A DNA stretch of 64,000 nt from Peptoclostridium acidaminophilum DSM 3953 (GCF_000597865.1 NZ_CP007452.1:2177183-2241182); one strand, 5' to 3'. Positions 44,985-54,764 are shown, numbered from the stretch's first letter. The notes: generated by a model not told the origin, from the letters alone. Numbers and translations: made by a program.

Positions 44985-46142
44985 TTATTCCATCAACTCG
45001 AGAGTTTTTTTGATTGCATTGGCGGCATACTCCACCTGTTCAAGCGTCGTGGCATAGCCGAAGCTGAATCTCACTGTTCCCTGAGGGAATGTTCCAAGTG
45101 TCTTGTGGGCCGAAGGCGCGCAGTGAAGACCAACCCTTGTAGATATTTGGTATTCGTGCTCAAGCGCAAAACCTATTTCCGCATTGTCGCTGCCTTCAAA
45201 ATCTATGGAGACTACGGCAACTCTGCCTTCTTTCCCTTCTCTGCCCACTAGCCTTACTCCAGGCAGCTCCTTCACCCTTTTTATGAATTCCATTGTCATT
45301 TCAAGCTCGTGTCTTCTTATGCTCTCTATGCCTTTTTCCTTCAGGAATTTCAGCGAAGCATTGAGGCCGTATATTCCCACTATGTTTTGCGTGCCTGATT
45401 CAAACTTGTCCGGCATGAAGTGAGGCTGCTCCTCAGATTCTGAAGTGCTGCCGGTTCCGCCCTCTATGAAAGGCTCCACCTGTCCGCACAGCCTGTCATT
45501 TATGACGAACCCGCCCATCCCCGGAGGCCCTAGCAGGCTCTTGTGGCCAGTGAAGGCTATGGCGTCGGCACCCAGCTTTTTCATGTCGACTTCAAGCACT
45601 CCTGCAGTCTGGGCAGCATCAACTATGAAAAATATGCCGTGCTCCTTTGCTATCCTGCCCACGCCTTCAAGGTCAAGCACAGTTCCGCATACGTTCGAGG
45701 CGTGCATCATTATTATAGCCTTTGTATTTTCCTTTATCAGGCTCTTTACGCTTTCAAGGTCAAGCTGTCCGTCCTGATGACATTTGGCTCTTGAAAATTC
45801 AACGCCTTTCTTCGATAGGCTGTTTAGTGGCCTTGTAACAGCGTTGTGCTCCATCGACGATATTATCGCGTGGTCCCCGGCTTTTAGCAGCCCCTTCATT
45901 ATGGCGTTTAGGCTTTCTGTTATGTTCTTTGTGAACACCACATTCTCAACCTTGTCGCAGTTGAAAAGCTCGCATAGCAGCTCCCTGGTTTCAAGGACTG
46001 TCCTTTGCGCCGCAAATGCATCCTCGTACGCACCTCTTCCCACATTGCAGCCTACATTGTTTATATAGTTCGCCATTGCTTCTGCCACGCCAGGAGCCTT
46101 CGGAAATGCAGTAGCTCCGTTGTCCATGTATACACCCTTCAT
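44985..46142 (-). CDS. Cysteine desulfurase-family class V aminotransferase
   Basis: 385 residues, PLP enzyme. YMDNGATAFPK at the N-terminus, SMEHNAVTRPL (about 91), DAAQTAGV (about 177), the PLP lysine in FTGHKSLLGPPG (about 203), and the catalytic Cys in RVGLHCAPSAH (about 344). It belongs to the short cysteine-desulfurase/selenocysteine-lyase subfamily seen in Clostridia. It faces yedE, a TusA-like protein and DUF3343 across a 303-base gap, which points to supply of sulfur or, more likely, selenium from (seleno)cysteine. I chose the ATG at 46142, preceded by GGGGGTG; an upstream start would extend it by 16 residues. Confidence 0.88.
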   Translation of the reverse strand: MKGVYMDNGATAFPKAPGVAEAMANYINNVGCNVGRGAYEDAFAAQRTVLETRELLCELFNCDKVENVVFTKNITESLNAIMKGLLKAGDHAIISSMEHNAVTRPLNSLSKKGVEFSRAKCHQDGQLDLESVKSLIKENTKAIIMMHASNVCGTVLDLEGVGRIAKEHGIFFIVDAAQTAGVLEVDMKKLGADAIAFTGHKSLLGPPGMGGFVINDRLCGQVEPFIEGGTGSTSESEEQPHFMPDKFESGTQNIVGIYGLNASLKFLKEKGIESIRRHELEMTMEFIKRVKELPGVRLVGREGKEGRVAVVSIDFEGSDNAEIGFALEHEYQISTRVGLHCAPSAHKTLGTFPQGTVRFSFGYATTLEQVEYAANAIKKTLELME

Positions 46143-46445
46143 ATATTCGACACCCCCACAATCAAATGATTTTATTTTCCGCCATTTCAATTTATTACCC
46201 GATTGAATTCGCTTGAAATTCTATATTACTTTTTTGTCTTGTCTTCTTTTTGAATGCCACCCCTAATATTAATATAAAACAGGCCATAAATAAATCCCAA
46301 ATGCCCAATTATTCCCGCCATATCCATAGAAGTATTTTATCGTTGCCTGGCAATGCATCAAAAACTTCAATTATGCATATGCTATGAATTCTGCTACAAT
46401 CGTTTTGGGTTTTACAATTTTACAATATTGTAAGGAGGGATTTAA
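46143..46445. promoter_or_regulatory. Divergent control region of the first selenium locus
   Basis: It contains an extended -10 promoter for yedE (TGCTACAAT, 46392-46400) and the 13-mer ATGCATATGCTAT (46373-46385) that recurs at the second selenium locus. A 14-bp perfect palindrome TTACAATATTGTAA (46420-46433) touches the yedE ribosome site. The left 200 bases are AT-rich with no further pattern seen. Confidence 0.55.
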
Positions 46446-47528
46446 GTGGGTAACAAAAAAGGAATCATTTTATCTGGAGCAATCGTCGGACTTATTTCAG
46501 TTCTTCTCGTGAAGCTGGGCAACCCAATGAACATGGGTATGTGCATAGCCTGCTTTATAAGAGATATCGCAGGGGGTATAGGACTACATAGAGCCGAGGT
46601 GGTTCAGTACATAAGACCCGAGGTCATTGGTCTTGTAATTGGTGCTTTTGGAATGGCCATGTTTTCAAAGGAATTCGAAACAAAGGGAGGTTCTTCTCCT
46701 TTCACGAGGTTCATACTCGGAATCGCCGTTATGGTTGGAGCCCTTGTTTTCCTGGGCTGTCCTCTGAGGATGGTGCTTAGGCTTGCAGGAGGAGACCTCA
46801 ATGCGTTATTTGGCATCGCAGGCTTTGTAGCTGGAATACTTCTGGGAATAGTTTTCCTCAATAAGGGCTTTAGCCTCAAACGCAGCTACAAGCTGTCAAA
46901 GGCTGAGGGATTCATGTTCCCTGCTGTTTTTGCAGGCCTTTTCGCTCTTTTAATGGCAGCTCCTTCTTTCATATTCTTCAGCAAGGAAGGCCCGGGATCA
47001 ATGTACGCTCCAATATTCTTCGCATTGGCTGCAGGCCTTGTAGTGGGCGTGCTGGCTCAAAAGACAAGACTTTGCATGGTTGGAGGAATAAGAGACCTTG
47101 TAATGTTCAAGGATACATACCTTCTTTCTGGATTTGTTGCAATACTAGTGTTCGCCCTGATAGGCAATATGGCTTTCGGCTTCTTCAAGCTGGGCTTTGC
47201 AGAGCAGCCTGTCGCTCACACTGATGCTCTTTGGAACTTCCTTGGAATGGCTCTTGCCGGTTGGGGATCGGTTCTTCTTGGAGGATGCCCTCTAAGACAG
47301 TTAATACTTGCAGGCGAAGGCAATACGGACTCTGCCGTGGCGGTAATGGGAATGCTTGTAGGTGCCGCTTTGTCTCACAACTTCGGACTTGCTTCAAGCC
47401 CTAAAGGAGTTACTCCAGCAGGCCAGATAGCAGTAATCATACTTTTTGCAGTTGTTCTGGTAATTGCTTCGCTTAACATAGAAAAAAGCTCAAAAGTGGA
47501 AATGAAAGGGGATGTGAAAATTGGTTAA
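46446..47528 (+). CDS. yedE: YedE-type selenium metabolism membrane protein
   Basis: 360 residues with about ten membrane segments. It is a YeeE/YedE transporter with the two repeats of the family: Cys-bearing GCPLRMVLRLAGGD (about 103) and GGCPLRQLILAGEGN (about 278), and MCIACFIRDIAG (about 32) and RLCMVGGIRDLV (about 208). Relatives import thiosulfate; this subfamily co-occurs with selenoprotein synthesis and is the proposed selenium importer. It starts at GTG after AAGGAGGG. The stop overlaps the start of the next gene. Confidence 0.9.
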   Translation: MGNKKGIILSGAIVGLISVLLVKLGNPMNMGMCIACFIRDIAGGIGLHRAEVVQYIRPEVIGLVIGAFGMAMFSKEFETKGGSSPFTRFILGIAVMVGALVFLGCPLRMVLRLAGGDLNALFGIAGFVAGILLGIVFLNKGFSLKRSYKLSKAEGFMFPAVFAGLFALLMAAPSFIFFSKEGPGSMYAPIFFALAAGLVVGVLAQKTRLCMVGGIRDLVMFKDTYLLSGFVAILVFALIGNMAFGFFKLGFAEQPVAHTDALWNFLGMALAGWGSVLLGGCPLRQLILAGEGNTDSAVAVMGMLVGAALSHNFGLASSPKGVTPAGQIAVIILFAVVLVIASLNIEKSSKVEMKGDVKIG

Positions 47529-47730
47529 AGTAGATGCAAGGGGAGTTTCTTGTCCTCAGCCCGTGCTGCTTACAAAAAATGCGGCCAAGAACAATCCAGC
47601 TGAAATCCAGGTGGTAGTTGACAATAATACTGCAAAATCAAACGTGGAAAGATTCCTGAAAAACTCAGGATACAAGAGTATATCATTCTCATCTCAGGGC
47701 GACGATTATGTAGTTACGGCAAAGAAATAG
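47521..47730 (+). CDS. TusA/YedF-like sulfur (selenium) carrier protein
   Basis: 69 residues, a complete TusA-fold protein with the active-site Cys in VDARGVSCPQPVLLTK (Cys about 11). It relays persulfide or perselenide from a desulfurase to a biosynthetic acceptor. It starts at TTG inside the end of yedE (8-base overlap), so transfer from the importer is the natural reading. Confidence 0.9.
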   Translation: MVKVDARGVSCPQPVLLTKNAAKNNPAEIQVVVDNNTAKSNVERFLKNSGYKSISFSSQGDDYVVTAKK

Positions 47731-47744
47731 GAGATTTTTAAATA

Positions 47745-47981
47745 ATGGAATACACTGCAGTTTTTTACACCCACTCGGGTGCAATAAAATACGACAAATT
47801 TCTAAGAGAACAGTCCGTAAAGTGCCAGCTCATGCCTGTTCCAAGAGCGCTCAGCACCAGCTGTGGCATAGGCATTCGCTTTACTTATGACGGCGACATA
47901 TCGCTTATTGTATCAAGCGACATAGAAAAAATATTCAAGGCTACAGCTTCAGGCTACGAGCTTATTTATGAAAATGAGTAG
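47745..47981 (+). CDS. DUF3343 protein, putative Se/S carrier
   Basis: 78 residues. The conserved motif PRALSTSCGIGIRF (about 33-46) has a single invariant Cys. DUF3343 proteins are found beside YedE/YedF and are proposed selenium or sulfur carriers. AGGAG lies about 11 bases before the ATG, 14 bases after the TusA-like gene. A paralogue lies at 57.0-57.3 kb with the same SCGxxIRF pattern. Confidence 0.88.
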   Translation: MEYTAVFYTHSGAIKYDKFLREQSVKCQLMPVPRALSTSCGIGIRFTYDGDISLIVSSDIEKIFKATASGYELIYENE

Positions 47982-47987
47982 TCACCA

Positions 47988-48026
47988 AAAAGGGTTGACC
48001 CGGCAGTATGCCGGGTCAACCCTTTT
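47988..48026 (+). terminator. Terminator of the yedE operon
   Basis: The 17-bp perfect stem AAAAGGGTTGACCCGGC / GCCGGGTCAACCCTTTT has loop AGTAT and lies right after the DUF3343 stop. Confidence 0.95.
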
Positions 48027-48068
48027 ATAATTATGCTCAAACTCTCCATATATCGTCTCTAGCGGTTC

Positions 48069-48509
48069 CTACTCTTCGCCCTTGCACCACTTTATGCAAA
48101 AATCCGCCTTTTTGCTGCAAAGCACCTTTTCTGATCCGCAGGATGGGCATTTTAATCTGTCCTGGCTATACTGTATTTCGTATACGTTTCCGCAGTCGAT
48201 ACATGTGAATTTGCACATGCTTGTGGTGTAGTGACCTCCGCTGATTCTAATGGCCTTGCCTTCAATAAGCGCTGAAACCATCTTTTTTCGTGCACCGTCT
48301 ATTATATTCTGGAATGTCTGGCGCGATACCTGCATCTTTTCGGCGCACTCTTCCTGGTTGAGTTCATGTATGTCCTTGAGCCTCATTGCTTCAAGCTCTT
48401 CGACATTCAACACTATTTCGTCTATTTCACACTTTGGCTTCCCCCAGGGTACGAAATACGTAGACTCTGGAAAAAACTCCACTCTTCTGAATTTCTTTGG
48501 CCTTGCCAT
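48069..48509 (-). CDS. DUF134 (UPF0251) DNA-binding protein
   Basis: 146 residues from the ATG at 48509 (AGGAGG upstream). ARPKKFRRVEFFPE and LNVEELEAMRLKDIHELNQEECAEKM (about 42-67) form the helix-turn-helix of DUF134. A C-terminal metal-binding part has CKFTCIDCG (about 99) and CPSCG (about 121). DUF134 proteins are believed to be small redox- or metal-linked regulators. Convergent with the yedE operon. Confidence 0.88.
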   Translation of the reverse strand: MARPKKFRRVEFFPESTYFVPWGKPKCEIDEIVLNVEELEAMRLKDIHELNQEECAEKMQVSRQTFQNIIDGARKKMVSALIEGKAIRISGGHYTTSMCKFTCIDCGNVYEIQYSQDRLKCPSCGSEKVLCSKKADFCIKWCKGEE

Positions 48510-48550
48510 ATAGCAATCCTCCTGCATACGCGACGTGTTATTCTGCAAAA

Positions 48551-48596
48551 GATATCCACACTTATCAACAGGCATTCTGTTGATTATGTGGATATC
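48551..48596 (-). terminator. Large inverted repeat, probable terminator of the GNAT gene
   Basis: Left arm GATATCCACACTTATCAACAG (48551-48571 less its last base shown in two parts: GATATCCACA and CTTATCAACAG) pairs with 48577-48596 (CTGTTGATTATGTGGATATC). One bulge and one mismatch. The GNAT stop codon lies in the right arm, and TTTTG follows on the minus strand. Each arm also contains two DnaA-box-like 9-mers. Confidence 0.6.
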
Positions 48597-49150
48597 TCCA
48601 TTCTATAAAAGAGGGCCTTTATCTTGTCGCCCCTCTTAATGAACACTTTTTCTCTTTTGAACTCCTCGTCCTTTGGAATGTCACTTTTCTTAATGTTTAC
48701 TTTCATATATGACTTGTCTACATATTTGAAGCCGCAGGCTAAATAGCATCTGTAAGCCCTCCGGTTGAATGCAGCCACACGCAGCACCAGCTTTTTGTAT
48801 TTCATTCCGTTGAAATAGTAGTCCAAAAATGCCTTTATGGCGTCACGTCCATAGCCCGCATCTACATATTTAGGGCTGAATACTATCCCCATTTCTGCTT
48901 TTTTTGAAAATATGTTGACATTCCTGAGCGATATATAACCTATGACTTCACCTGAAATCGTCAGCACTGTAAAGCATTTCTTCAGGCCGCTGTTTTTTAT
49001 GCCATACCACACATCCCTCTCGCCATGCGTAAACTGTGGAAATGAGTAGTCCTTCAGAAGAGGGTCCTCATAAGGCGGCCATGTTACCATGGCGTCTACG
49101 TCTTCTCTTTCCATCCTTCGAATCAGCGTCTTTTCTCCCTTTGATAGCAA
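48584..49150 (-). CDS. GNAT-family acetyltransferase
   Basis: 188 residues. GNAT fold: IRRMEREDVDAM at the start, EVIGYISLRN (motif D), the acetyl-CoA loop VDAGYGRDAI (about 95-104, Q/RxxGxG/A type) and NRRAYRCYLACGFKYV (about 128-143). The substrate is unknown; the RimJ/RimL side of the family is likely from ALRVAAFNxxAxxCYxxCGF. It starts at TTG with GGGAGAG 7 bases upstream, 47 bases after dnaB. Confidence 0.85.
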   Translation of the reverse strand: MLSKGEKTLIRRMEREDVDAMVTWPPYEDPLLKDYSFPQFTHGERDVWYGIKNSGLKKCFTVLTISGEVIGYISLRNVNIFSKKAEMGIVFSPKYVDAGYGRDAIKAFLDYYFNGMKYKKLVLRVAAFNRRAYRCYLACGFKYVDKSYMKVNIKKSDIPKDEEFKREKVFIKRGDKIKALFYRMEIST

Positions 49151-49197
49151 ATAAGATCTCTCCCTATCAGGCCACAGCTTTATTGGGATTAGTCAAG

Positions 49198-50526
49198 CTA
49201 CAGCTCCCTTGCAATATTGTGGAATTTTTGAAATTCACCCATCCAGACAAGCTCCACCGTTCCAGTTTCGCCGTGACGGTGCTTGGCTATTATTATCTCG
49301 CCTATGTTCTTTTTTTCGGTGTCCTCGTGGTAATAATCGTCCCTGTATATGAACATTACAATATCCGCATCCTGCTCTATCGCTCCAGATTCCCTAAGGT
49401 CCGAAAGCATAGGCCTGTGGTCGGATCTTAGCTCGGGCGCACGCGAGAGCTGCGAAAGCGCAATGACGGGGCAGTTGAGCTCCTTTGCTATTATCTTGAG
49501 TGAACGCGATATCTTTGCAATTTCCTGTTGGCGGCTCTCTCCGCCCGAGTCGCTCTCCATAAGCTGCAGGTAGTCTATCAGCACCATATCAAGGCCCTTT
49601 TCCATCTTGAGCCTTCTGCATTTTGACCTTATCTCCATAACGCTTATTCCCGGAGTATCATCTATATGGATGTTGGCCTTGGCAAGAACTCCCATGGCCT
49701 CTATTATCTTGGGCCACTCGTCTTCGCTGAGGCTTCCGCTTTTGATCTTGTTTAGCTCGACATGCGACTGGGTTGATATCATACGCTGTATAAGCTGCTC
49801 CTTTGACATCTCGAGGCTGAATATCGCAACTGAGCTTTTTCCCTTAAGCGCCGCATTCTGTGCCAGATTCAGGGCAAAAGCCGTTTTTCCCATAGCCGGA
49901 CGCGCAGCTATTAGCACAAGGTCAGTCTTTTGGAGACCACTTGTCTTTCTGTCAAGGTCTGTAAAGCCGGTCGTAGTTCCCGTTATAGCGCCTTTATTCC
50001 TTGAGAGCTCCTCCATAACTTCATAGGCGCTCATTAGCACTTCGCTTATTGGGCGCATGTTGTCTCCGCTTTTTTCCTGGGATATGTCGAAAATGTTCTT
50101 TTCAGACAGCTCGAGAATTCGCTCTACAGATTCGCTGTCCGCATAACTCGCCTCAAGAATTTTGTAGGATGCGCCTATTAGCTCTCTTAGTATCGCTTTT
50201 TCCTTTACTATCTTTGCATAGTTACGCACATTTGTCGTCGTCGGCACAACGGTAGAAAGCTCTGTGATATAGGCTATGCCTCCCACTGCCTCCATCGAAT
50301 CCCTTCTCTTTAGCTCTTCGGTAAGCGTAATGAGGTCTACAGGCTCGCTTCTGCTGTATAGTGCCATTATAGCAGCATAAATATTTGCATGCGCTTCCTT
50401 GTAAAAATCTCCAGGCCTTAATATATCGGCCACTTCGCTTATGCAGTCCTTGTTGAGAAGTATCGAGCCGAGCACAGATTGCTCTGCATCAATACTGTGC
50501 GGCGGTACCTTTCCCATTAAATCCAC
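49198..50526 (-). CDS. dnaB: Replicative DNA helicase DnaB
   Basis: About 442 residues. The N-terminal domain has PPHSIDAEQSVLGSILL; the RecA-like domain has ARPAMGKTAFAL (Walker A, about 203), VLIDYLQLM (Walker B, about 305), QLSRAPELR (about 357) and IYRDDYY ... IIAKHRHGETG at the C-terminus. It unwinds the replication fork. The start is uncertain: GTG at 50526 has GGAG 8 bases upstream; ATG at 50517 is further away. It follows rplI as in most Firmicutes. Confidence 0.95.
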   Translation of the reverse strand: MDLMGKVPPHSIDAEQSVLGSILLNKDCISEVADILRPGDFYKEAHANIYAAIMALYSRSEPVDLITLTEELKRRDSMEAVGGIAYITELSTVVPTTTNVRNYAKIVKEKAILRELIGASYKILEASYADSESVERILELSEKNIFDISQEKSGDNMRPISEVLMSAYEVMEELSRNKGAITGTTTGFTDLDRKTSGLQKTDLVLIAARPAMGKTAFALNLAQNAALKGKSSVAIFSLEMSKEQLIQRMISTQSHVELNKIKSGSLSEDEWPKIIEAMGVLAKANIHIDDTPGISVMEIRSKCRRLKMEKGLDMVLIDYLQLMESDSGGESRQQEIAKISRSLKIIAKELNCPVIALSQLSRAPELRSDHRPMLSDLRESGAIEQDADIVMFIYRDDYYHEDTEKKNIGEIIIAKHRHGETGTVELVWMGEFQKFHNIAREL

Positions 50527-50545
50527 TAAAACCACTCCAGATTGT

Positions 50546-50998
50546 CTATTTGTCAGTTTCCTTAATCTCTACCTTGAGCTTGGCAACAACGTCTTGATGC
50601 AGCTTTATCTCTACGAACTTTGCGCCAAGCACCTTTATCGGTTCGTCCATAAGTATTTTCCTCTTGTCTACATCAATTCCATGCTTTTTCTTGAGGCTTT
50701 CAGCGATATCCTTTGAAGTTATAGAGCCGAAAAGCCTTCCGCCTTCCCCAGCCTTAGAAAACAGAGTTATAGTTATCTCCTCCATTGACTTGGCAAGCGC
50801 CTTAGCCGCCTCATGTTCTTTTTCCTCTTTTATCTTTTGGGCAGTCTTTTGCTCGCTCAGCACCTTCAGATTCCCGTCGGAAGCCTCTTTTGCAGCGCCT
50901 TTTGGAAAGAGGAAGTTCCTCGCATAGCCGTCGCTTACATTTATTACGTCTCCTTTTTTGCCTGTTCCCTTCAAATCCTTAAGCAGGATAACCTTCAT
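50546..50998 (-). CDS. rplI: 50S ribosomal protein L9
   Basis: 150 residues. [34 protein letters not shown] is the L9 signature (positions 1-34), with the long connecting helix (about 40-75) and C-terminal domain. Its ATG overlaps the gdpP stop (TAATG), with GGGAGG upstream, so the pair is coupled. Confidence 0.97.
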   Translation of the reverse strand: MKVILLKDLKGTGKKGDVINVSDGYARNFLFPKGAAKEASDGNLKVLSEQKTAQKIKEEKEHEAAKALAKSMEEITITLFSKAGEGGRLFGSITSKDIAESLKKKHGIDVDKRKILMDEPIKVLGAKFVEIKLHQDVVAKLKVEIKETDK

Positions 50999-52998
50999 TA
51001 TAAATCTACCTCCCTTAGATATTCTCGTATTATATGCTCTAGTCTGGATTTTACCTCGTCAATTTCAGAGTCTGTTATCTGGGCTCCCGCGACATCCAGG
51101 TGGCCGCCTCCGCCCATTTTTTCCAATATTACCTGCACATTCACCTCACCCATTGAACGCGCACTTACATATATAACGCCGTCCGTGTCCTGGCCGAGGA
51201 CAAATGACGCCTTTATTCCCTTTATGTTTAGCAGCTCGTCAGCTCCTTGCGCTATAACAAGCTGCAGGCTGTCCGTATTTTCAGGACATACCGACATGGC
51301 TATTATCTTGTCTAGTATGACTGCGTTTTTGATGACCTCCGCCTTTCCAAAGAACGTTTCCATATCTCCCTGGAACAGCCTCTTTACAGCAGCCGTATCG
51401 GCTCCCATCTTCTTGAGCACGGCCGCTGCTTCAAAGGTTCTCACGCCCGTCCTGAAGGTGAAATTCTTAGTGTCAAGAGTTATTCCCGCAAGCAGCGCCT
51501 CGGATTCAAACTTTGAAATATATGGCTTTTCTGAAATGTACTGTATCAGCTCGGTTACCATCTCGCTTGCTGAAGATGCGTATGTTTCGTGATATGAAAG
51601 CACCGCATTCTCTATGAACTCAACGCCCCTTCTGTGGTGATCTATCACTACAACCCTATCGCAAATGTCGAGCAGCTCCTTGCACTCTGTGAAGTTTGGC
51701 CTGTGGGTGTCTACAACTATGAGCAGCGTGTCGGAGTGTGCGCTGCGCATTGCCTCGTCTTTTTTGAGGAATACATTCTTGTAGTCACCTGAAGCGCCTA
51801 TGCTTTTTACAAGCACGTCAATCGACGGATTGGACTCCTGAAGCACTATGTTGGATTCTTTCCCCAGATGGCTGCACATGCTGTGAACTCCCAGCGCGGC
51901 TCCCATGGAATCCAGGTCCGGATGTCTGTGCCCCATTATGAGAACATTTTTGCTGTCATTTATCAGGTCTCTGAGGGCATACGCTATAAGTCTTGCCTTG
52001 ACCTTTGTCTTCTTTTCTATACCCTTTGACCTTCCGCCATAAAACGTCGACTTGTCTTTTCGTTTTATTACAGCCTGATCTCCGCCTCTTCCCTGTGCCA
52101 GGTCAAGGGCACTTTCCGCATACTCAAGGCTGTTTAGCAAAGTGCTGCCCCAAGTGCCTATTCCTATGCTGAGCGTTATTGGAAGCGAATTTCCATGGTT
52201 TATCTCCCTTATCTCATCAAGCACGGCAAACTTTTGCTTTTCCAAGCCTTCGAGTATCAAGTTATCCATAAACAAAATATAACGGTCGCTCCTTGTCTTT
52301 TGAAGGGCCGCTCCTATTCCGTCCGCCCAGCCCTTGAGCGTTCTTTCTACATCGGCTACAAGCAGCGGCCGCATGTCAGAGCCTGCGCTCTCAAGCACCT
52401 CGTCAAAGCTGTCTACCTGTATTATTCCAAACACCGGCTTTTCCTCGTAATACCTCTTTGAAAGGCTAAGCAGCCTGGTGTTTTCTACGAAATAAGCCAT
52501 TATCAGGTACTTGACCTCTCCCTTGTTGTCTATCTTGACAATGTTGTATGTGACGTTGAAATTCCTATCATCCAGCGCCACGGTTGTATAGAGCTCATTT
52601 TTTTCATTCAGCGCCCTTTTGAGGTTAAGGCTTGGTATTATCTCTTCAATATTTTTCCCGAGCAGCTCCTCTTTTTTGAGCATGTCCGAAAACTTGTTGT
52701 TGTACCAGTTTATGCTGCCGTCAATTTCGAGTATGCAAAAAGGTATGGGCAGATTGAGCATCGCATTTTTAACAGTCTCATCAATGTCAGCCGAAAGGCT
52801 TTCAATATATTTTGTCCACTGTCTCGTTCTGGCATCCGACGTCTTCCTGTTGTGGTTTAAAAGATATGCTATTACCAGTAGCCACAATGCACCCAAAATC
52901 CAATTGTAGAAAAGGACTGTGACCGCAAGCAGAAGTATTATTGCCATATATGTGTTTTGTTCAGGAAACCAAAACTTAAAATTCATTTTAGTTTTCAT
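50998..52998 (-). CDS. gdpP: Cyclic di-AMP phosphodiesterase GdpP
   Basis: 666 residues. Two membrane helices (about 17-45), a PAS-like domain (about 75-170), a degenerate GGDEF domain (about 175-305), DHH domain ([15 protein letters not shown] about 355, DTHRP about 427, VIDHHRRG about 450) and DHHA1 ([11 protein letters not shown] about 637). It hydrolyses c-di-AMP to pApA, setting turgor and wall homeostasis. AGGAGG lies about 11 bases before the ATG. First gene of gdpP-rplI-dnaB after DUF2232. Confidence 0.96.
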   Translation of the reverse strand: MKTKMNFKFWFPEQNTYMAIILLLAVTVLFYNWILGALWLLVIAYLLNHNRKTSDARTRQWTKYIESLSADIDETVKNAMLNLPIPFCILEIDGSINWYNNKFSDMLKKEELLGKNIEEIIPSLNLKRALNEKNELYTTVALDDRNFNVTYNIVKIDNKGEVKYLIMAYFVENTRLLSLSKRYYEEKPVFGIIQVDSFDEVLESAGSDMRPLLVADVERTLKGWADGIGAALQKTRSDRYILFMDNLILEGLEKQKFAVLDEIREINHGNSLPITLSIGIGTWGSTLLNSLEYAESALDLAQGRGGDQAVIKRKDKSTFYGGRSKGIEKKTKVKARLIAYALRDLINDSKNVLIMGHRHPDLDSMGAALGVHSMCSHLGKESNIVLQESNPSIDVLVKSIGASGDYKNVFLKKDEAMRSAHSDTLLIVVDTHRPNFTECKELLDICDRVVVIDHHRRGVEFIENAVLSYHETYASSASEMVTELIQYISEKPYISKFESEALLAGITLDTKNFTFRTGVRTFEAAAVLKKMGADTAAVKRLFQGDMETFFGKAEVIKNAVILDKIIAMSVCPENTDSLQLVIAQGADELLNIKGIKASFVLGQDTDGVIYVSARSMGEVNVQVILEKMGGGGHLDVAGAQITDSEIDEVKSRLEHIIREYLREVDL

Positions 52999-53021
52999 TA
53001 TGGCATAGGCCTCCTAAATCA

Positions 53022-53954
53022 TCATTTTCTAATCCTTCTAAAATCTATTATGGAATCCAAGAATCCTACGATCGAAACTATTGACGAAAGCGGGCCTAAA
53101 AAAATCACCGTAAAAAGAAGCGTATTTCTAAAGAACTTGTTGATTTTCGATTTATTCAGGAAATACCCCATGACTGCGAATCCCTGTAAAAAAAACATGA
53201 ATATTATTATGAACGTTATGTTCGCCATGAGATTTTCGTAGTTTATCCACGCCATCCCCTTAGCGCTCATTGTAAGAAAATATATTATTAGCATCCCAAG
53301 AGCTATGTTGCCCGGCAGTGTAAACTCGCTGAGCTTTGGTATGCTGCCCGAATATCCCCTCGTCCTCTTTAGTATGGACAGGGCCAGATAGTAGTTGAAA
53401 AACGACATGAGCATTGCCTGTACAACTATGGCACCCGGAATTATGAGCTTCATATACTCGACTAGCTCCCCCACGTCGGCTGCTGCCTGCTTTTTTCCAA
53501 AGCTTTCTATCATATCGCCCTGAAGCTTAACCGCCTGCTCAAACATCTCAATGGCTCTTTGTATTATGTCAACGCCCAGTAATATTGACATTAGCTTTAC
53601 ATATACCATAACAAGCACTATCGAAGTTATAAATCCCCATGCTACAGGACCAAACGGCTCCTTTGAAGATATTCCCTTATACCCTATGGCAACTCCGGGA
53701 ATGAAAAACAAAAGCGCAAGCGTAATTCCATATATGGGATCTGTAAACATCGATACTCCCGCCGCAGATATTACCGAAGCCATGACGCCATATCTGAGTC
53801 CATTTCGCATTGTTATGAGTATGTATGGAACAGCTGTGAAAAATGTAAGCAACCCAAGAAGCGGTATGTATGTTCCTGCCAAGATGAATATGACTCCTAT
53901 TGCAGCTATTAGCGCAGACTCAGAAAGCCTCTGCCTGCTGTTTCTTTCAATCAC
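53022..53954 (-). CDS. YybS-like DUF2232 membrane protein
   Basis: 310 residues with about eight membrane segments. The family is conserved directly upstream of gdpP in Firmicutes (YybS); its function is unknown, though the S-component-like fold of DUF2232 suggests transport. GTG at 53954 is preferred, since AGGAGGT lies 6 bases upstream; the ATG at 53972 lies before that site. Confidence 0.85.
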   Translation of the reverse strand: MIERNSRQRLSESALIAAIGVIFILAGTYIPLLGLLTFFTAVPYILITMRNGLRYGVMASVISAAGVSMFTDPIYGITLALLFFIPGVAIGYKGISSKEPFGPVAWGFITSIVLVMVYVKLMSILLGVDIIQRAIEMFEQAVKLQGDMIESFGKKQAAADVGELVEYMKLIIPGAIVVQAMLMSFFNYYLALSILKRTRGYSGSIPKLSEFTLPGNIALGMLIIYFLTMSAKGMAWINYENLMANITFIIIFMFFLQGFAVMGYFLNKSKINKFFRNTLLFTVIFLGPLSSIVSIVGFLDSIIDFRRIRK

Positions 53955-54047
53955 GGTTTTACCTCCTGGCATGTCGTTTGATTAGAGTTCTTTCCATGCT
54001 CCCTTAAATTATTATTATATCATAACAGCATTATAAATAAAACAAAA

Positions 54048-54067
54048 GGCGAACCATAAGGTTCGCC
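54048..54067 (-). terminator. Terminator of the rpsF-ssb-rpsR operon
   Basis: The 8-bp stem GGCGAACC / GGTTCGCC has a 4-base loop and is followed by TTTTGTTTT on the minus strand. Confidence 0.85.
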
Positions 54068-54089
54068 GCATGCTTTCAACTAAATACTA

Positions 54090-54323
54090 TTAGTCAATTG
54101 TGTATGGAAGTATAGCTATAGTTCTAGCTTTCTTTATCGCAAGAGTTATCTCTCTTTGGTGCTTTGCACAAGTTCCAGATATTCTTCTTGGAAGTATCTT
54201 GCCTCTTTCAGTGATATACTTCTTAAGGCCGTCTACGTTCTTGTAGTCTATAGTCTTGTTTTTATCCGCACAGAAAGCACATATTTTCTTTCTTCTTTTT
54301 CTTGTTCTCAATTTCTCGGTCAT
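54090..54323 (-). CDS. rpsR: 30S ribosomal protein S18
   Basis: 77 residues from the ATG at 54323 (AGGAGG 7 bases upstream). [13 protein letters not shown] and the C-terminal [28 protein letters not shown]-type block identify S18. Cys residues are kept (zinc-binding C+ form). Last gene of the rpsF-ssb-rpsR operon. Confidence 0.97.
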   Translation of the reverse strand: MTEKLRTRKRRKKICAFCADKNKTIDYKNVDGLKKYITERGKILPRRISGTCAKHQREITLAIKKARTIAILPYTID

Positions 54324-54338
54324 TTCCAAACCTCCTTA

Positions 54339-54764
54339 TTAGAATGGAATATCGTCGTCATCAAGAGCCTGGAATCCTTCAGGATCCAGCCCCGTAGGCT
54401 CGAAAGACCTAGGAGCTTCAGATGTACCCGAACCATTCTCCTTGCTTGACCATTCCAAAAATTCAATCCTGTCGGCAACAACTTCTGTCACCCATCTTCT
54501 TTCTCCATTCTGAGTCTCATAGCTTCTTACCTGAAGTCTTCCGCTAACTCCGACCTGTCTGCCCTTTTGAAGATAGTTGGCACAGTTTTCCGCCTGCTTT
54601 CCCCAAACCTGTACAGGGATGAAGTCCGCTTCGTAATTGCCTTCTTTGTTCTTAAACGTTCTATTTACTGCAACCGTAAAGGTGGCTACTGGGTTTCCCG
54701 TTCCTGGGATGTATCTAAGATCAGGGTCCTTTGTGAGCCTTCCAATCAAAATAACACAGTTCAT
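54339..54764 (-). CDS. ssb: Single-stranded DNA-binding protein
   Basis: 141 residues from the ATG at 54764, which has AAGGTGGTG upstream. The OB fold has [30 protein letters not shown] and [19 protein letters not shown]; the acidic tail ends DDDDIPF, the partner-binding tip. It protects single-stranded DNA. Between rpsF and rpsR, the usual arrangement. Confidence 0.97.
   Translation of the reverse strand: MNCVILIGRLTKDPDLRYIPGTGNPVATFTVAVNRTFKNKEGNYEADFIPVQVWGKQAENCANYLQKGRQVGVSGRLQVRSYETQNGERRWVTEVVADRIEFLEWSSKENGSGTSEAPRSFEPTGLDPEGFQALDDDDIPF

Noticed and set aside
50813-51592. 259-residue plus-strand frame
   Set aside because: Antisense to gdpP and rplI, both of which are certain genes.
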